The translations under genes were made by a program, and so were the position numbers. From assembly GCA_022071955.1 (NCBI GenBank), contig JAJVIM010000024.1:205586-269585 (forward strand): a stretch of DNA of 64,000 nucleotides, read 5' to 3'. Shown here piece after piece: positions 8,754 through 16,945 of the stretch (the first letter of the stretch is position 1; every line of letters starts with the position of its first letter). Origin of the DNA: Anaerolineae bacterium (GTDB taxonomy: Bacteria; Chloroflexota; Anaerolineae; 4572-78; J111). The notes below the pieces were generated by a model. It was given only the letters and a program-made list of their open reading frames with translations, did no database searches and was not told where the DNA came from.

Positions 8754-8893
8754 ATCCCCCTAGCCCCCCTTCCCAAAGGGAAGGGGGGAAATTAAGGAAA
8801 CGGTGTCATTTTCGGGTGCAAAGCACCCGAAAATGACACCTGATTTCCCAGTCTCCCCTCCCCCGCTTGCGGGGGAGGGGTTGGGGGAGGGGG
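8754..8893. repeat. Triple-hairpin repetitive element, copy A
   Basis: Lies in the 494-nt gap upstream of the alpha/beta hydrolase, in which I see no gene. Three parts: a C/G-tract hairpin (CCCCCCTTCCC / GGGAAGGGGGG), a perfect central hairpin at 8802-8840 with 18-bp arms (8802-8819 and 8823-8840) and loop AAA, and a second C/G hairpin (CCCCTCCCCCGC / GCGGGGGAGGGG) followed by TTGGGGGAGGGGG. The architecture is shared with copies at 12.8 and 47.4 kb although the central arm sequences are unrelated. Confidence 0.8.
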
Positions 8894-8961
8894 CAAAATC
8901 GAGAAATTTTTGGTTCTACGGTTAAGTGTGACTATCTATCACCCATCTATTGAGCAAATTG

Positions 8962-10971
8962 ATGACCAACCTGTTCAAATACCTGTCAATTTTGATAATA
9001 CTGGCCGGCCTGCTGGCAGCGACTCCCGCCGCCGCGCGCCAGCCGTTGCCCCAGGCCGACAATTTTGCGCCGGCAGCCTGCATGTTTGAAGTCCCGTTTG
9101 TGTCATTTATGAAGCCCGAGCAGATGGGTTTTGAGTGTGGTTACGTGACCGTGCCCCTGCGGCACGAAAACCCGGCCGGCCCCACCATCCAACTGCCGGT
9201 GGCCATCCTCCGCGCCCGCGGCGACAGCCCCCGGCCCGACCCGCTGTTTCTGGCTCAGGGCGGCCCCGGCGGCGATGCTTTCAGCGTGTTTGCCCTGACG
9301 GCCGTTAACAGCCCGCTGCTGGCCGAGCGGGACATCGTTATTTTTAACCAGCGCGGCACGCTGTACGCCAAACCGTCGCTGGTGTGCACCGAAACTTTTG
9401 ACGAGCTTGACACGGCGCTGGCGTTGCCCCGTGACCAGGCCGACAAGGCCGGCATGCAGGCCTACTCCCGCTGCCACCGGCGGCTGCTGGATGAGGGCGT
9501 TGACCTGTCGGCGTTTAACAGTTTGGAAAACGCCGCTGATGTCGATGCCATCCGCCGGGCGCTGGGCTACGAGGTCATCAATTTTTACGGCGTTTCCTAC
9601 GGCACGCTGCTGGGGCTGCATCTGCTGCGCGATTTTCCAAACAGCGTCCGCACCGTCATCCTCGATAGTGTGGTGCCGACGCAGATTAATTACATCACCG
9701 AAGTGCCGCAGGTAACCGAGCGGATTTTTGACAAAATGCTGACCACCTGCGCCGTCGACGCTGCCTGCGCCGGCCAGTACCCCAATCTCGACGCCGAGTT
9801 TGGCGTGCTGGTGGAGCAGCTCAACCGCCAGCCGGTCACCATCCCCGTGACCGATCCCGACACGGGCGCGTCGGTTAACGTGTATGTTGACGGCAAAACG
9901 TTTATGGACATGCTTTTTCAGGCGTTTTACCTGCCGGATATGTACGCCATCTTCCCCCGGCTGATCAGCGATATGGCCGCCGGCCGCTACGATTTTTGGC
10001 AAACTATGTGGCCCATCATCATTTTTGACCGCACGTTCAGCGAGGGCATGTTCTACTCGGTGATTTGCGCCGAAGACAGCGATTTTAGCCAGGCCGATGT
10101 CTCGCTGGCCGGCATTCGCCCGGCCATTGCCGATTACGCTCTCAACGATGTGCAGGAAGTGCTGGATGTGTGCCGGCTGTGGGGTGTGCGCCAGTTGCCG
10201 GCCGCGGTGGACGAGCCGGTGGTGAGCAGCGTGCCCACGCTGGTGCTGGCCGGCGAGTTTGACCCCATCACCCCGCCCGCTTTTGCCCGGGCTGCCGCCG
10301 ATACCCTGTCGCACAGTTATTTAATTGTCGATCCCACGTCCAGCCACGGGGTGGCGTTCAATGACAATTGCCTCGACGGAGTGTTGCAGGATTTTTTGAA
10401 TAACCCCGGCCAGCCGCCCAATGCCGTATGTGTGGAGCAGCACCAGCCCACCGGCTTTGTGCCCAAAAACGCGCTGGTGGTGCCGCTGCTCTCCGGCCTC
10501 AACGCGCTGGATGGGCCAACGCTGGTGCAAACCGGCGTGGCCGGGCTGCTGCTGGCGCTGGTGCTGTCGGCGTGGTTGGTGTGGCCGCTGGTGTTGCTGG
10601 TCAACTGGCTGCGCAAAGCGCCCGCCGCACCTCACGGGCGGTGGCTCGGCCGGGCTGGCAAAGGGGTGATGCTGCTGTTTGGCGCGCTGGCGGTTGTTTT
10701 TGTGTCCGGGCTGGCCTTTTTCGCGCTCAGTTCCATCGAGTCCACGCCGATGCTGCTGCTTTCGGCGCTTTCCGCCCGGAGCGCGCCGCTGTTTGTCATC
10801 CCCTACCTGCTGGCGCTGCTGGCGGCAGCCGGGCTGTTGCTGGCGCTGTTGGTTTGGGCCAGGCGTGTCTGGTCGGTTTGGGGCCGGTTGTATTTTACGC
10901 TGGTGGCGGTTTGCGCTGTGGCTTACGTGGCCATGCTGGCTGTCACCGGGATGATGTCAGTTTTGCTGTAA
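8962..10971 (+). CDS. Secreted/membrane alpha/beta hydrolase (TAP-like peptidase family)
   Basis: 669 residues. A signal peptide (hydrophobic core to about 22, then AAARQ) leads to an alpha/beta-hydrolase domain like proline iminopeptidase / tripeptidyl aminopeptidase: oxyanion region AQGGPGGDAF, nucleophile elbow GVSYGT, acid in LAGEFDPITPP, catalytic His in TSSHGVAF. Cys pairs suggest extracytoplasmic folding. Unusually, four hydrophobic segments follow (about 525-670), so the catalytic part is tethered to the outer face of the membrane. A TTG at 8950 is an alternative start four codons earlier. A small membrane gene follows after 28 nt. Confidence 0.8.
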   Translation: MTNLFKYLSILIILAGLLAATPAAARQPLPQADNFAPAACMFEVPFVSFMKPEQMGFECGYVTVPLRHENPAGPTIQLPVAILRARGDSPRPDPLFLAQGGPGGDAFSVFALTAVNSPLLAERDIVIFNQRGTLYAKPSLVCTETFDELDTALALPRDQADKAGMQAYSRCHRRLLDEGVDLSAFNSLENAADVDAIRRALGYEVINFYGVSYGTLLGLHLLRDFPNSVRTVILDSVVPTQINYITEVPQVTERIFDKMLTTCAVDAACAGQYPNLDAEFGVLVEQLNRQPVTIPVTDPDTGASVNVYVDGKTFMDMLFQAFYLPDMYAIFPRLISDMAAGRYDFWQTMWPIIIFDRTFSEGMFYSVICAEDSDFSQADVSLAGIRPAIADYALNDVQEVLDVCRLWGVRQLPAAVDEPVVSSVPTLVLAGEFDPITPPAFARAAADTLSHSYLIVDPTSSHGVAFNDNCLDGVLQDFLNNPGQPPNAVCVEQHQPTGFVPKNALVVPLLSGLNALDGPTLVQTGVAGLLLALVLSAWLVWPLVLLVNWLRKAPAAPHGRWLGRAGKGVMLLFGALAVVFVSGLAFFALSSIESTPMLLLSALSARSAPLFVIPYLLALLAAAGLLLALLVWARRVWSVWGRLYFTLVAVCAVAYVAMLAVTGMMSVLL

Positions 10972-10999
10972 AAATTATAACGCCGCAAGGATTATCTGC

Positions 11000-11266
11000 A
11001 TGCCGATCATCGATATCATCTTGATTTTGGATATTGTTTTTCTGCTGCTGGCCGGACTGTTGTTTTTGGCCGGCTGGTTCATGGGGACCGCTGTCGCCCG
11101 GCGGCTGGCACTGCCCATTAAGGTGTTGCTGGTGCTGGCGCTGCTCAGCTACATCGGCACCGAAATGGGCATTGGCCACGGCGACAATCTGATTTGGGGC
11201 GTTGTGCTGGTGGTGGCGCTGGTAGTAATCTGGTACCTTATCAGCCGCCAAAAAAAAAGTAACTGA
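11000..11266 (+). CDS. Small membrane protein
   Basis: 88 residues, almost entirely hydrophobic, with about three membrane segments and a basic tail (RQKKSN). The start ATG follows a GCAAGGA ribosome-binding site. I recognise no family. It lies 28 nt after the hydrolase and 7 nt before the thioredoxin fusion, so all three are probably one transcript. Confidence 0.65.
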   Translation: MPIIDIILILDIVFLLLAGLLFLAGWFMGTAVARRLALPIKVLLVLALLSYIGTEMGIGHGDNLIWGVVLVVALVVIWYLISRQKKSN

Positions 11267-11273
11267 GGCCAAA

Positions 11274-12656
11274 ATGTATGGTAACACTGTTGCAGACAAC
11301 CTGTCGCCGGCGGAGACCGAGGGTCTGGCTGGCGCGATAACCGGCCCGCTACGCTCGCCGGGGCAAATCTGGCGGCAGGCGCTGAGCCTGTACTGGCGCA
11401 ATTGGCCGGAACTAACGGCCATCGCCGGGGCAGGCTACATTTTGCTGGTGATCGGCGCTCTCATTTTGGGGGCAGGCGTCTTTTGGCTGGCGTCGCTGTC
11501 CACCGTGCCGGGATCGCTGCTGCTGGCGGTTTTGCTGGTGGCCGGCGCGCTGTACCTGAGCCTGATTCACTGCGCCATTCTGGCTGCTGTCGCCCTGAGT
11601 CTGTTTGAAAACCGGCCCTTTTCGCTGCAAGAAATTTTTGGGCCGGTGCTGCGGCAGGGAAAAAATCTGGTTGTGGCGGTGCTGGTGCTGTTGGCAGCGG
11701 CGGTGGTCGTGCTGGTTATGGGCGGGATCCCGGTATTGGGCTGGCTGGTTGCGCCGGGCGTGCTGTTTTATTTGGGCGTGATCGGCTCACTGGCGCCGGT
11801 CGCGCTGGTGGCCGAAGCTCTGCCCGGCGCGTGGGCTGTGGCTCGCGGCTGGCGGCTCAGCCGCCTACATTTTTGGCGCACTCTGCTGGTCATCGGTGGG
11901 CCGATGCTGGCTGGCTGGCTGATTTTGGCGCTGCCGACGCTGGCCATGCTGGCCCTGAATTTGCCGCTGCAACTCACCGATATCTGGCTGCCGCTGCTGC
12001 TGGGCGTGTTTGTCACGCCCGTTTACGCCGCCGTGGCCGCGTTGGCCTATGTTGACCTGCAAGTCCGCCGCCCCGAACAGGCCGCCAACCCCGCCGGGTT
12101 GGTAACGCCGGCCGAGCTGGGCAAGTTTGCCTTGCTGTCGGTGGGGGTGGTGCTGGTGGGCGGGGTGTTGGCCGCCGGGGGGTACGCGGCGGTGGCGCTG
12201 GCGCCGGTGGCCGCCAACGAACTGGCGGCGCAGGAAGCGGTTGGCAGCGCCGCGCCGGATTTTGTGCTGGACTCGCTCGCTGGCGAGCCGGCGTCGCTGG
12301 CGCAGTTCAAAGGCAAACCCACCATCATTAATTTTTGGGCCACGTGGTGTCCCCCCTGCAAAGAAGAATTGCCGGCGCTGGAACGGGCCTACCGCCAAAA
12401 CCAGGCGCAGGTCAATTTTGTGGCCATCAGCGTGAAAGAAGAAACCGACATCGTGCGGGGCTATGTGCAGGCCGAGTCGTTGGGGCTGCCGGTGGCGCTG
12501 GACACCAGCGGCGCGGTGGCCGACCGTTTTCAGGTGCGCGGGTTGCCAACCACTGTTTTTTTGGATGCCGATGGGGTGATTGTGGGCCGCCATTTGGGCG
12601 GTTTAACGGATGAGTCGCTGGCCGGTTATCTGGCGTCGCTGCTGGCCCGGGAGTGA
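11274..12656 (+). CDS. Multi-pass membrane protein fused to a TlpA-like thioredoxin domain
   Basis: 460 residues. The first 250 or so carry about six membrane segments and resemble the membrane domain of glycerophosphodiester-phosphodiesterase-like proteins (GPLRSPGQIWRQALSLYWRNW start). A further membrane segment (about 280-305) is followed by a thioredoxin/TlpA domain (about 320-460) with the redox motif WCPPC in FWATWCPPCKEE, cis-Pro in RGLPTTVFLD, and the AAPDF entry strand. The redox domain should face outside the cytoplasm, where it would reduce disulfides. The fusion is uncommon to my knowledge. Confidence 0.78.
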   Translation: MYGNTVADNLSPAETEGLAGAITGPLRSPGQIWRQALSLYWRNWPELTAIAGAGYILLVIGALILGAGVFWLASLSTVPGSLLLAVLLVAGALYLSLIHCAILAAVALSLFENRPFSLQEIFGPVLRQGKNLVVAVLVLLAAAVVVLVMGGIPVLGWLVAPGVLFYLGVIGSLAPVALVAEALPGAWAVARGWRLSRLHFWRTLLVIGGPMLAGWLILALPTLAMLALNLPLQLTDIWLPLLLGVFVTPVYAAVAALAYVDLQVRRPEQAANPAGLVTPAELGKFALLSVGVVLVGGVLAAGGYAAVALAPVAANELAAQEAVGSAAPDFVLDSLAGEPASLAQFKGKPTIINFWATWCPPCKEELPALERAYRQNQAQVNFVAISVKEETDIVRGYVQAESLGLPVALDTSGAVADRFQVRGLPTTVFLDADGVIVGRHLGGLTDESLAGYLASLLARE

Positions 12657-12800
12657 ATTTTCGGAGGGCGTAGGTTGGGCTGTAAGCGCCTCTACCGACC
12701 AATATTATTTAAAATAAGAAATAGTCGGGGTCTAGCTTACCCTCCCCGCTTACGGTTCAGGGGCGGATAGCCACTAAATTTCTGGGATGCATTTCATTCA

Positions 12801-12949
12801 CCCTCATCCCCCCGGCCCCCTTCTCCCTTAGGGAGAAGGGGGAGAAAGGAGTTTTGGTTGTGGTTTGGGCGGCTATGCCGCCCAAACCACAACCTTTTAA
12901 TCGCTCCCCCTCCCCAAATTTTTGGGGAGGGGGTTGGGGGGAGGGGGAG
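12801..12949. repeat. Triple-hairpin repetitive element, copy B
   Basis: Occupies most of the 307-nt gap between two convergent genes. Left C/G hairpin (CCCCCTTCTCCC / GGGAGAAGGGGG), perfect central hairpin with 18-bp arms (12856-12873 and 12877-12894) and loop TAT, right hairpin CCCCCTCCCC / GGGGAGGGGG followed by TTGGGGGGAGGGGG. Same plan and dimensions as copies A and C. No gene is seen in the rest of the gap. Confidence 0.82.
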
Positions 12950-12963
12950 CGAAAGGTATTTGT

Positions 12964-14040
12964 TTAACCCAGCGTGTTGATGTTGTTCAAATCCTCAAAC
13001 GCCTGTTTCAGACGGGCATTGAAAGTTTCCTCGCCTTTGCGCAGCCACACCCGGGGATCGTAGAACTTTTTATTGGGTTTGTCCTCGCCTTCGGGGTTGC
13101 CAATTTGCCCCTGAAGATAGCCCTCTTTGTCCTGATAGTAGCGGCGAATGCCATCCCAAAAGGCCCACTGGGTGTCGGTGTCCAGGTTCATTTTGATAAC
13201 GCCGTAGGAAATGGCTTCGCGGATTTCGGCCAGGCTGGAGCCGGAACCGCCGTGGAATACAAAATTGACCGGTTTTTCGGCGGTGCCAAATTTTTTCTGA
13301 ATGTACTGCTGCGAGTTGTTGAGGATGACGGGCCGTAACTGCACGTTGCCCGGCTTGTACACGCCGTGAACATTGCCAAACGCGGCGGCCACGGTGAATT
13401 TGTCGCTCACTTTGAGCAGTTCTTCGTAGGCATAAGCTACTTCTTCCGGCTGGGTGTAAAGGCGGGCGCTGTCAACCCCGGTGTTGTCAACGCCGTCCTC
13501 TTCGCCGCCGGTCACGCCCAGTTCAAACTCCAAAGTCATACCGATTTTGCTCATGCGCTCCAGATAGCGTTTGCAGGTTTCAATATTTTCTTTGATTGGC
13601 TCTTCCGAGAGATCAAGCATGTGCGAACTGTACAGCGGCTTGCCGTGTACCTTATAAAACGCCTCGCCGGCAGCGAGCATACCGTCAACCCAGGGCAGCA
13701 GTTTTTTGGCGGCGTGGTCGGTGTGCAGAATAACCCGCACGCCGTACAGTTCGGCCAGTTGGTGGACGTGGTGCGCCGCCGATACCGCGCCGGCTACCGC
13801 CGCGCGCTGGCCATCGTTGCTCAACCCTTTGCCGGCAAAAAAGGCCGCGCCGCCATTGGAAAACTGAATAATCACCGGCGAGTTGACCTCGCGCGCGGTT
13901 TCCAGCACGCCGTTAACCGTGTTGGTGCCAGTAACGTTCACCCCCGGCAGCGCAAACTGATGGGCTTTGGCGTAGGCAAACAGTTCCGATACCTGGTCGC
14001 CGGTGACAACTCCGGCTGCAATTTTATCTTTGAGACTCAT
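12964..14040 (-). CDS. fbaA: Class II fructose-bisphosphate aldolase
   Basis: 358 residues, the length and sequence type of the E. coli FbaA (class IIA) enzyme, which cleaves fructose 1,6-bisphosphate to dihydroxyacetone phosphate and glyceraldehyde 3-phosphate using zinc. Seen: substrate/metal region PVIIQFSNGGAAFFAGKG, catalytic/metal stretch VILHTDHAAKKLLPW (HTDH), SSHMLDLSEE, metal His in GNVHGVYKPG, and phosphate-binding FHGGSGS and NLDTDTQWAFWDG. The AAAGGAAAAAA sequence upstream serves as ribosome-binding site. It follows pgi by 48 nt on the same strand, giving a glycolytic pair. Confidence 0.96.
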   Translation of the reverse strand: MSLKDKIAAGVVTGDQVSELFAYAKAHQFALPGVNVTGTNTVNGVLETAREVNSPVIIQFSNGGAAFFAGKGLSNDGQRAAVAGAVSAAHHVHQLAELYGVRVILHTDHAAKKLLPWVDGMLAAGEAFYKVHGKPLYSSHMLDLSEEPIKENIETCKRYLERMSKIGMTLEFELGVTGGEEDGVDNTGVDSARLYTQPEEVAYAYEELLKVSDKFTVAAAFGNVHGVYKPGNVQLRPVILNNSQQYIQKKFGTAEKPVNFVFHGGSGSSLAEIREAISYGVIKMNLDTDTQWAFWDGIRRYYQDKEGYLQGQIGNPEGEDKPNKKFYDPRVWLRKGEETFNARLKQAFEDLNNINTLG

Positions 14041-14088
14041 TATTTTTTTCCTTTCGTTCTAAAAATTAACTCAACCTGTTACAACTGT

Positions 14089-15729
14089 CTATCGCAGGCT
14101 TTTGATGTAGTTGATCAGGCCGTTGGTTGATGAATCGTGGCTGGCGACTTCGGCGTCGCCTTTGAGTTCCGGCAAAATAGCTTTGGCCAACTGCTTGCCC
14201 AGTTCCACCCCCATCTGGTCAAAAGAGTTGATGTCCCAGATAACGCCCTGGGTGAAAATTTTGTGCTCGTACATAGCAATCAGCGCGCCGAGCGTTTCCG
14301 GGGTGAGTTTTTGGTACACAAACGAATTGGTCGGTTTGTTGCCGGCAAAGGTTTTGGCCGCTGTGAGCAGGTCCAACTGCGCCCCGGAGACCCCCTCTTT
14401 TTCCAGTTCGGCGCGGGCTTCGGCCGGGGTGCGGCCTTTCATCAGCGCTTCGGTTTGGGCCAAAAAGTTGGATAGCAGAATGGGGTGGTGCTCGCCGAGC
14501 GGGTTCTGGCTTTGCGCCGCCGCCAAAAAATCGCAGGGGATGAGCTTGGTGCCCTGGTGGATAAGTTGGTAAAAAGCGTGCTGGCCGTTGGTGCCGGGCT
14601 GACCCCAAATGATCGGGCCGGTGCTCGCCTCCACCGCCTGCCCCTGCCGGGTAACGCTTTTGCCGTTGCTTTCCATATCGCCCTGTTGAAAATAGGAGGC
14701 AAAATGAAGCAGATACTGGTCGTAGGGCAAAATAGCCTGCGATTGCGCCTGGAAAAAGTTGTTGTACCAAATGCCCAGCAGCGCCATCAGCACCGGGATA
14801 TTTTGCTCAAAGGGCGTGCTGCGGAAATATTCGTCCACTTTGTGCGCGCCGGTGAGCAGTTCTTCAAAACGGTCCATGCCCAGATACAGCGCAATCGACA
14901 GGCCGATGGCCGACCACAGCGAGTAGCGGCCGCCAACCCAATCCCAAAATTCAAACATGTTGGCCGTGTCGATGCCGAATTTGGCCACGGCTGCCGTGTT
15001 GGTGGACATGGCCGCAAAGTGGCGGGCAACGGCCGCTTCGTCTTTGGCCGCGGCCAAAAACCAGGCGCGGGCCGAAAAGGCATTGGTCATTGTTTCCTGA
15101 GTGGTAAACGTTTTGGACGCCACCAAAAACAGGGTGGTTTCCGGGTTGACCAGTTTGAGCGTTTCGGCAATGTCGGTGCTGTCTACGTTAGAAACAAAAT
15201 GGACGCGCAGATTGGGGCTGCCGTAGGCTTTAAGCGCCTCGGTGACCATTTTTGGCCCCAAATCTGAACCGCCAATGCCGATGTTCACCACATCGGTGAT
15301 GGCCTTGCCGGTGTACCCTTGCCACGCGCCGGAGCGGACAGCCTCGCTGAATTGGCGCATTTTGGCCAGCACCCGGTTAACTTCGGGCATCACATCCTGG
15401 CCATCTACCACAATGGGCCGGTTGGAACGGTTGCGCAGCGCGATGTGCAGCACGGCTCGCTCTTCAGTCACGTTGATTTTTTCGCCGCTGAACATGGCCT
15501 CAATTTTTTCGGCCAGCCCGGCTTCTGTGGCCAGTTGCACCAGCAGCGAAACGGTTTCCTCGGTGATGCGGTTTTTGGAATAATCAAACAGAATGTCTCC
15601 AAACCGGAGCGAAAATTTTTCAAAACGATGGGGGTCCTGGGCAAACAGGTTACGCATGTGAAGGGGGGCGATTGCCTGCTGGTGTCGTTGCAACGCCTGC
15701 CAGGCCGGCAAATTTGTCACTGAGGCCAT
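14089..15729 (-). CDS. pgi: Glucose-6-phosphate isomerase
   Basis: 546 residues, the full length of the eukaryote/E. coli-type enzyme that interconverts glucose 6-phosphate and fructose 6-phosphate in the cytoplasm. Signatures seen: VVNIGIGGSDLGPKM, VSNVDSTDIAETL, SKTFTTQETMTNA, GGRYSLWSAIGL, MESNGKSV, and the C-terminal GVIWDINSFDQMGVELGK. I place the start at 15729 because it follows AAAGGAGAATAAC; a start 12 codons upstream lacks this. Upstream of and probably co-transcribed with fbaA. Confidence 0.96.
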   Translation of the reverse strand: MASVTNLPAWQALQRHQQAIAPLHMRNLFAQDPHRFEKFSLRFGDILFDYSKNRITEETVSLLVQLATEAGLAEKIEAMFSGEKINVTEERAVLHIALRNRSNRPIVVDGQDVMPEVNRVLAKMRQFSEAVRSGAWQGYTGKAITDVVNIGIGGSDLGPKMVTEALKAYGSPNLRVHFVSNVDSTDIAETLKLVNPETTLFLVASKTFTTQETMTNAFSARAWFLAAAKDEAAVARHFAAMSTNTAAVAKFGIDTANMFEFWDWVGGRYSLWSAIGLSIALYLGMDRFEELLTGAHKVDEYFRSTPFEQNIPVLMALLGIWYNNFFQAQSQAILPYDQYLLHFASYFQQGDMESNGKSVTRQGQAVEASTGPIIWGQPGTNGQHAFYQLIHQGTKLIPCDFLAAAQSQNPLGEHHPILLSNFLAQTEALMKGRTPAEARAELEKEGVSGAQLDLLTAAKTFAGNKPTNSFVYQKLTPETLGALIAMYEHKIFTQGVIWDINSFDQMGVELGKQLAKAILPELKGDAEVASHDSSTNGLINYIKSLR

Positions 15730-15907
15730 GTTATTCTCCTTTATTGAATAAATGCTGACAGCCACGGAGTTGCCCCATACGTTAACCTATAAAACGGGTA
15801 TTTGTCAATTTTAGGGGTGTTCACGCGCCAATCCCCGGAGCCGAGCAGCACAGCGTTGCGGCAAAAAAAAACGCGCCGAAATGCGTTTCCGTCGCGTTGC
15901 TACAAGA

Positions 15908-15980
15908 GCCTCCGGTCGGATTCGAACCGACGACCATCCGCTTACAAGGCGGGCGCTCTGGCCAACTGAGCTACGGAGGC
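15908..15980 (-). tRNA. tRNA-Thr (anticodon TGT)
   Basis: A 73-nt cloverleaf on the minus strand: acceptor GCCTCCG / CGGAGGC, D stem GCTC / GAGC, anticodon loop CTTGTAA (anticodon TGT, reads ACA), T arm GTCGG-TTCGAAT-CCGAC. The outermost anticodon-stem pair is C-A rather than a Watson-Crick pair. The 3' CCA is not encoded. It lies between pgi and the FmdB gene. Confidence 0.95.
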
Positions 15981-16153
15981 GAGTATTTTGTATGGCACTG
16001 TGCCATTATAATCGGTTGAACTTTTTTTGCAAAATGAGATAAATTCAAAGCCGCCGGACAGATTAACGGTGGCTTGGCTCAAAATTTGAGCCTCGCTCGG
16101 GGTGTGTTAAAATCACAATCACAGATTATCAACGGCAAAACAGGCAGAAACCC

Positions 16154-16453
16154 ATGCCCATTTACGAATATCAGTGCCAAACCTGCGGCGCGCAATTTGA
16201 AAAGTTCTTCCGTTCGCTGGCCCGGGTAACGGATAACATCACCTGCCCCGAATGTCACGGCCCGGATGTGGAGCGGCTCATGTCGGCCCCGGTGGTTCAC
16301 GCCGGCGGCAGCGGGTCGGCCGGCAGTGACCTGGCCGACAGCACTCCGGCCTCGCCGTCGGTGTTTGGCCGCAAAGAGCTAAAACAGGCCGAAGAACAAA
16401 AGCGCCAGCTCAAAGAGCAGGTGGCGTATGAAAAAAAGCAGGCGAAAAAATAA
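16154..16453 (+). CDS. FmdB-type zinc ribbon protein
   Basis: 99 residues. The N terminus MPIYEYQCQTCGAQFE with a second CPEC about 20 residues later forms the four-Cys zinc ribbon of the FmdB/CxxC_CXXC_SSSS family, small proteins often annotated as regulators though their role is poorly known. The tail is Gln/Lys/Glu-rich and probably helical (ELKQAEEQKRQLKEQ). A 7-nt repeat array starts right after the TAA stop. Confidence 0.88.
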   Translation: MPIYEYQCQTCGAQFEKFFRSLARVTDNITCPECHGPDVERLMSAPVVHAGGSGSAGSDLADSTPASPSVFGRKELKQAEEQKRQLKEQVAYEKKQAKK

Positions 16454-16622
16454 GTTGGGTGAGTGGGGTGAGTTTCCCATAGGGGGCCTTTGGCTCTGAG
16501 TTCGTGTTGCGTGTTGCGGGTTGCGTAATTCGTAAAACGTAATCCGCAATTCGTAATTCACAAAATCGTTGTCTCGCTGATTCATTCATTCGCCATTCGC
16601 CATTCGTCATTCGTAATTGTTG
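16454..16622. repeat. Heptad-register repeat array
   Basis: From the TAA stop at 16451-16453 to just before the ribosome-binding site of the next gene. From 16500 the sequence parses into consecutive 7-nt units that drift gradually (TTGCGTG, TTGCGGG, ATTCGTA, ATTCGCC, ATTCGTC types), with one 4-nt slip at 16584-16587. The front part (16471-16511) is a module shared with arrays near 34.0 and 50.1 kb. No coding potential seen. Confidence 0.8.
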
Positions 16623-16639
16623 TTCAACGGAGGTGTTCT

Positions 16640-16945
16640 ATGCTAGTTGTGCACGTGCATGTGCATGTCAAACCAGAATTTGTGGAAACTTTTATGGCGG
16701 CTGCGGTTGAAAACGCCCGTAACAGCGTGCAGGAGCCGGGCATTGCCCGCTTTGATGTGATCCAGCACAACGACGACCCCACCCGCTTTGTGCTGGTTGA
16801 GGTTTACCGCACCGTTGAGGACACCGTGCGCCACAAAGAAACGGCCCACTACGCCACCTGGCGCGACACCGTGGCCGAAATGATGGCCGAACCGCGTCAG
16901 GCGGTAAAATTTACCAATATTTTTCCGGCAGATGAGGGCTGGTAA
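16640..16945 (+). CDS. Antibiotic biosynthesis monooxygenase (ABM) domain protein, LsrG-like
   Basis: 101 residues forming a single dimeric ferredoxin-like ABM domain: first strand VVHVHVHVKPEFVETF, EPGIARFDVIQ, FVLVEVYRTVEDTVRHKET, HYATWRDTVAEMM, and the NIFP ending seen in LsrG/quinol-monooxygenase-like members. Likely a small cofactor-less oxygenase or isomerase; substrate unknown. Start follows ACGGAGGTG. Its stop overlaps the start of the iron alcohol dehydrogenase by one base (TAATG), so translation is probably coupled. Confidence 0.86.
   Translation: MLVVHVHVHVKPEFVETFMAAAVENARNSVQEPGIARFDVIQHNDDPTRFVLVEVYRTVEDTVRHKETAHYATWRDTVAEMMAEPRQAVKFTNIFPADEGW

Noticed and set aside
8539..8763. 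74-residue reading frame upstream of the secreted hydrolase
   Set aside because: No ribosome-binding site, no recognisable domain, and its end runs into the triple-hairpin repeat.
12457..12520. Separate thioredoxin gene starting inside the membrane fusion protein
   Set aside because: The frame is continuous from 11274 with no ribosome-binding site or suitable start near the thioredoxin domain.
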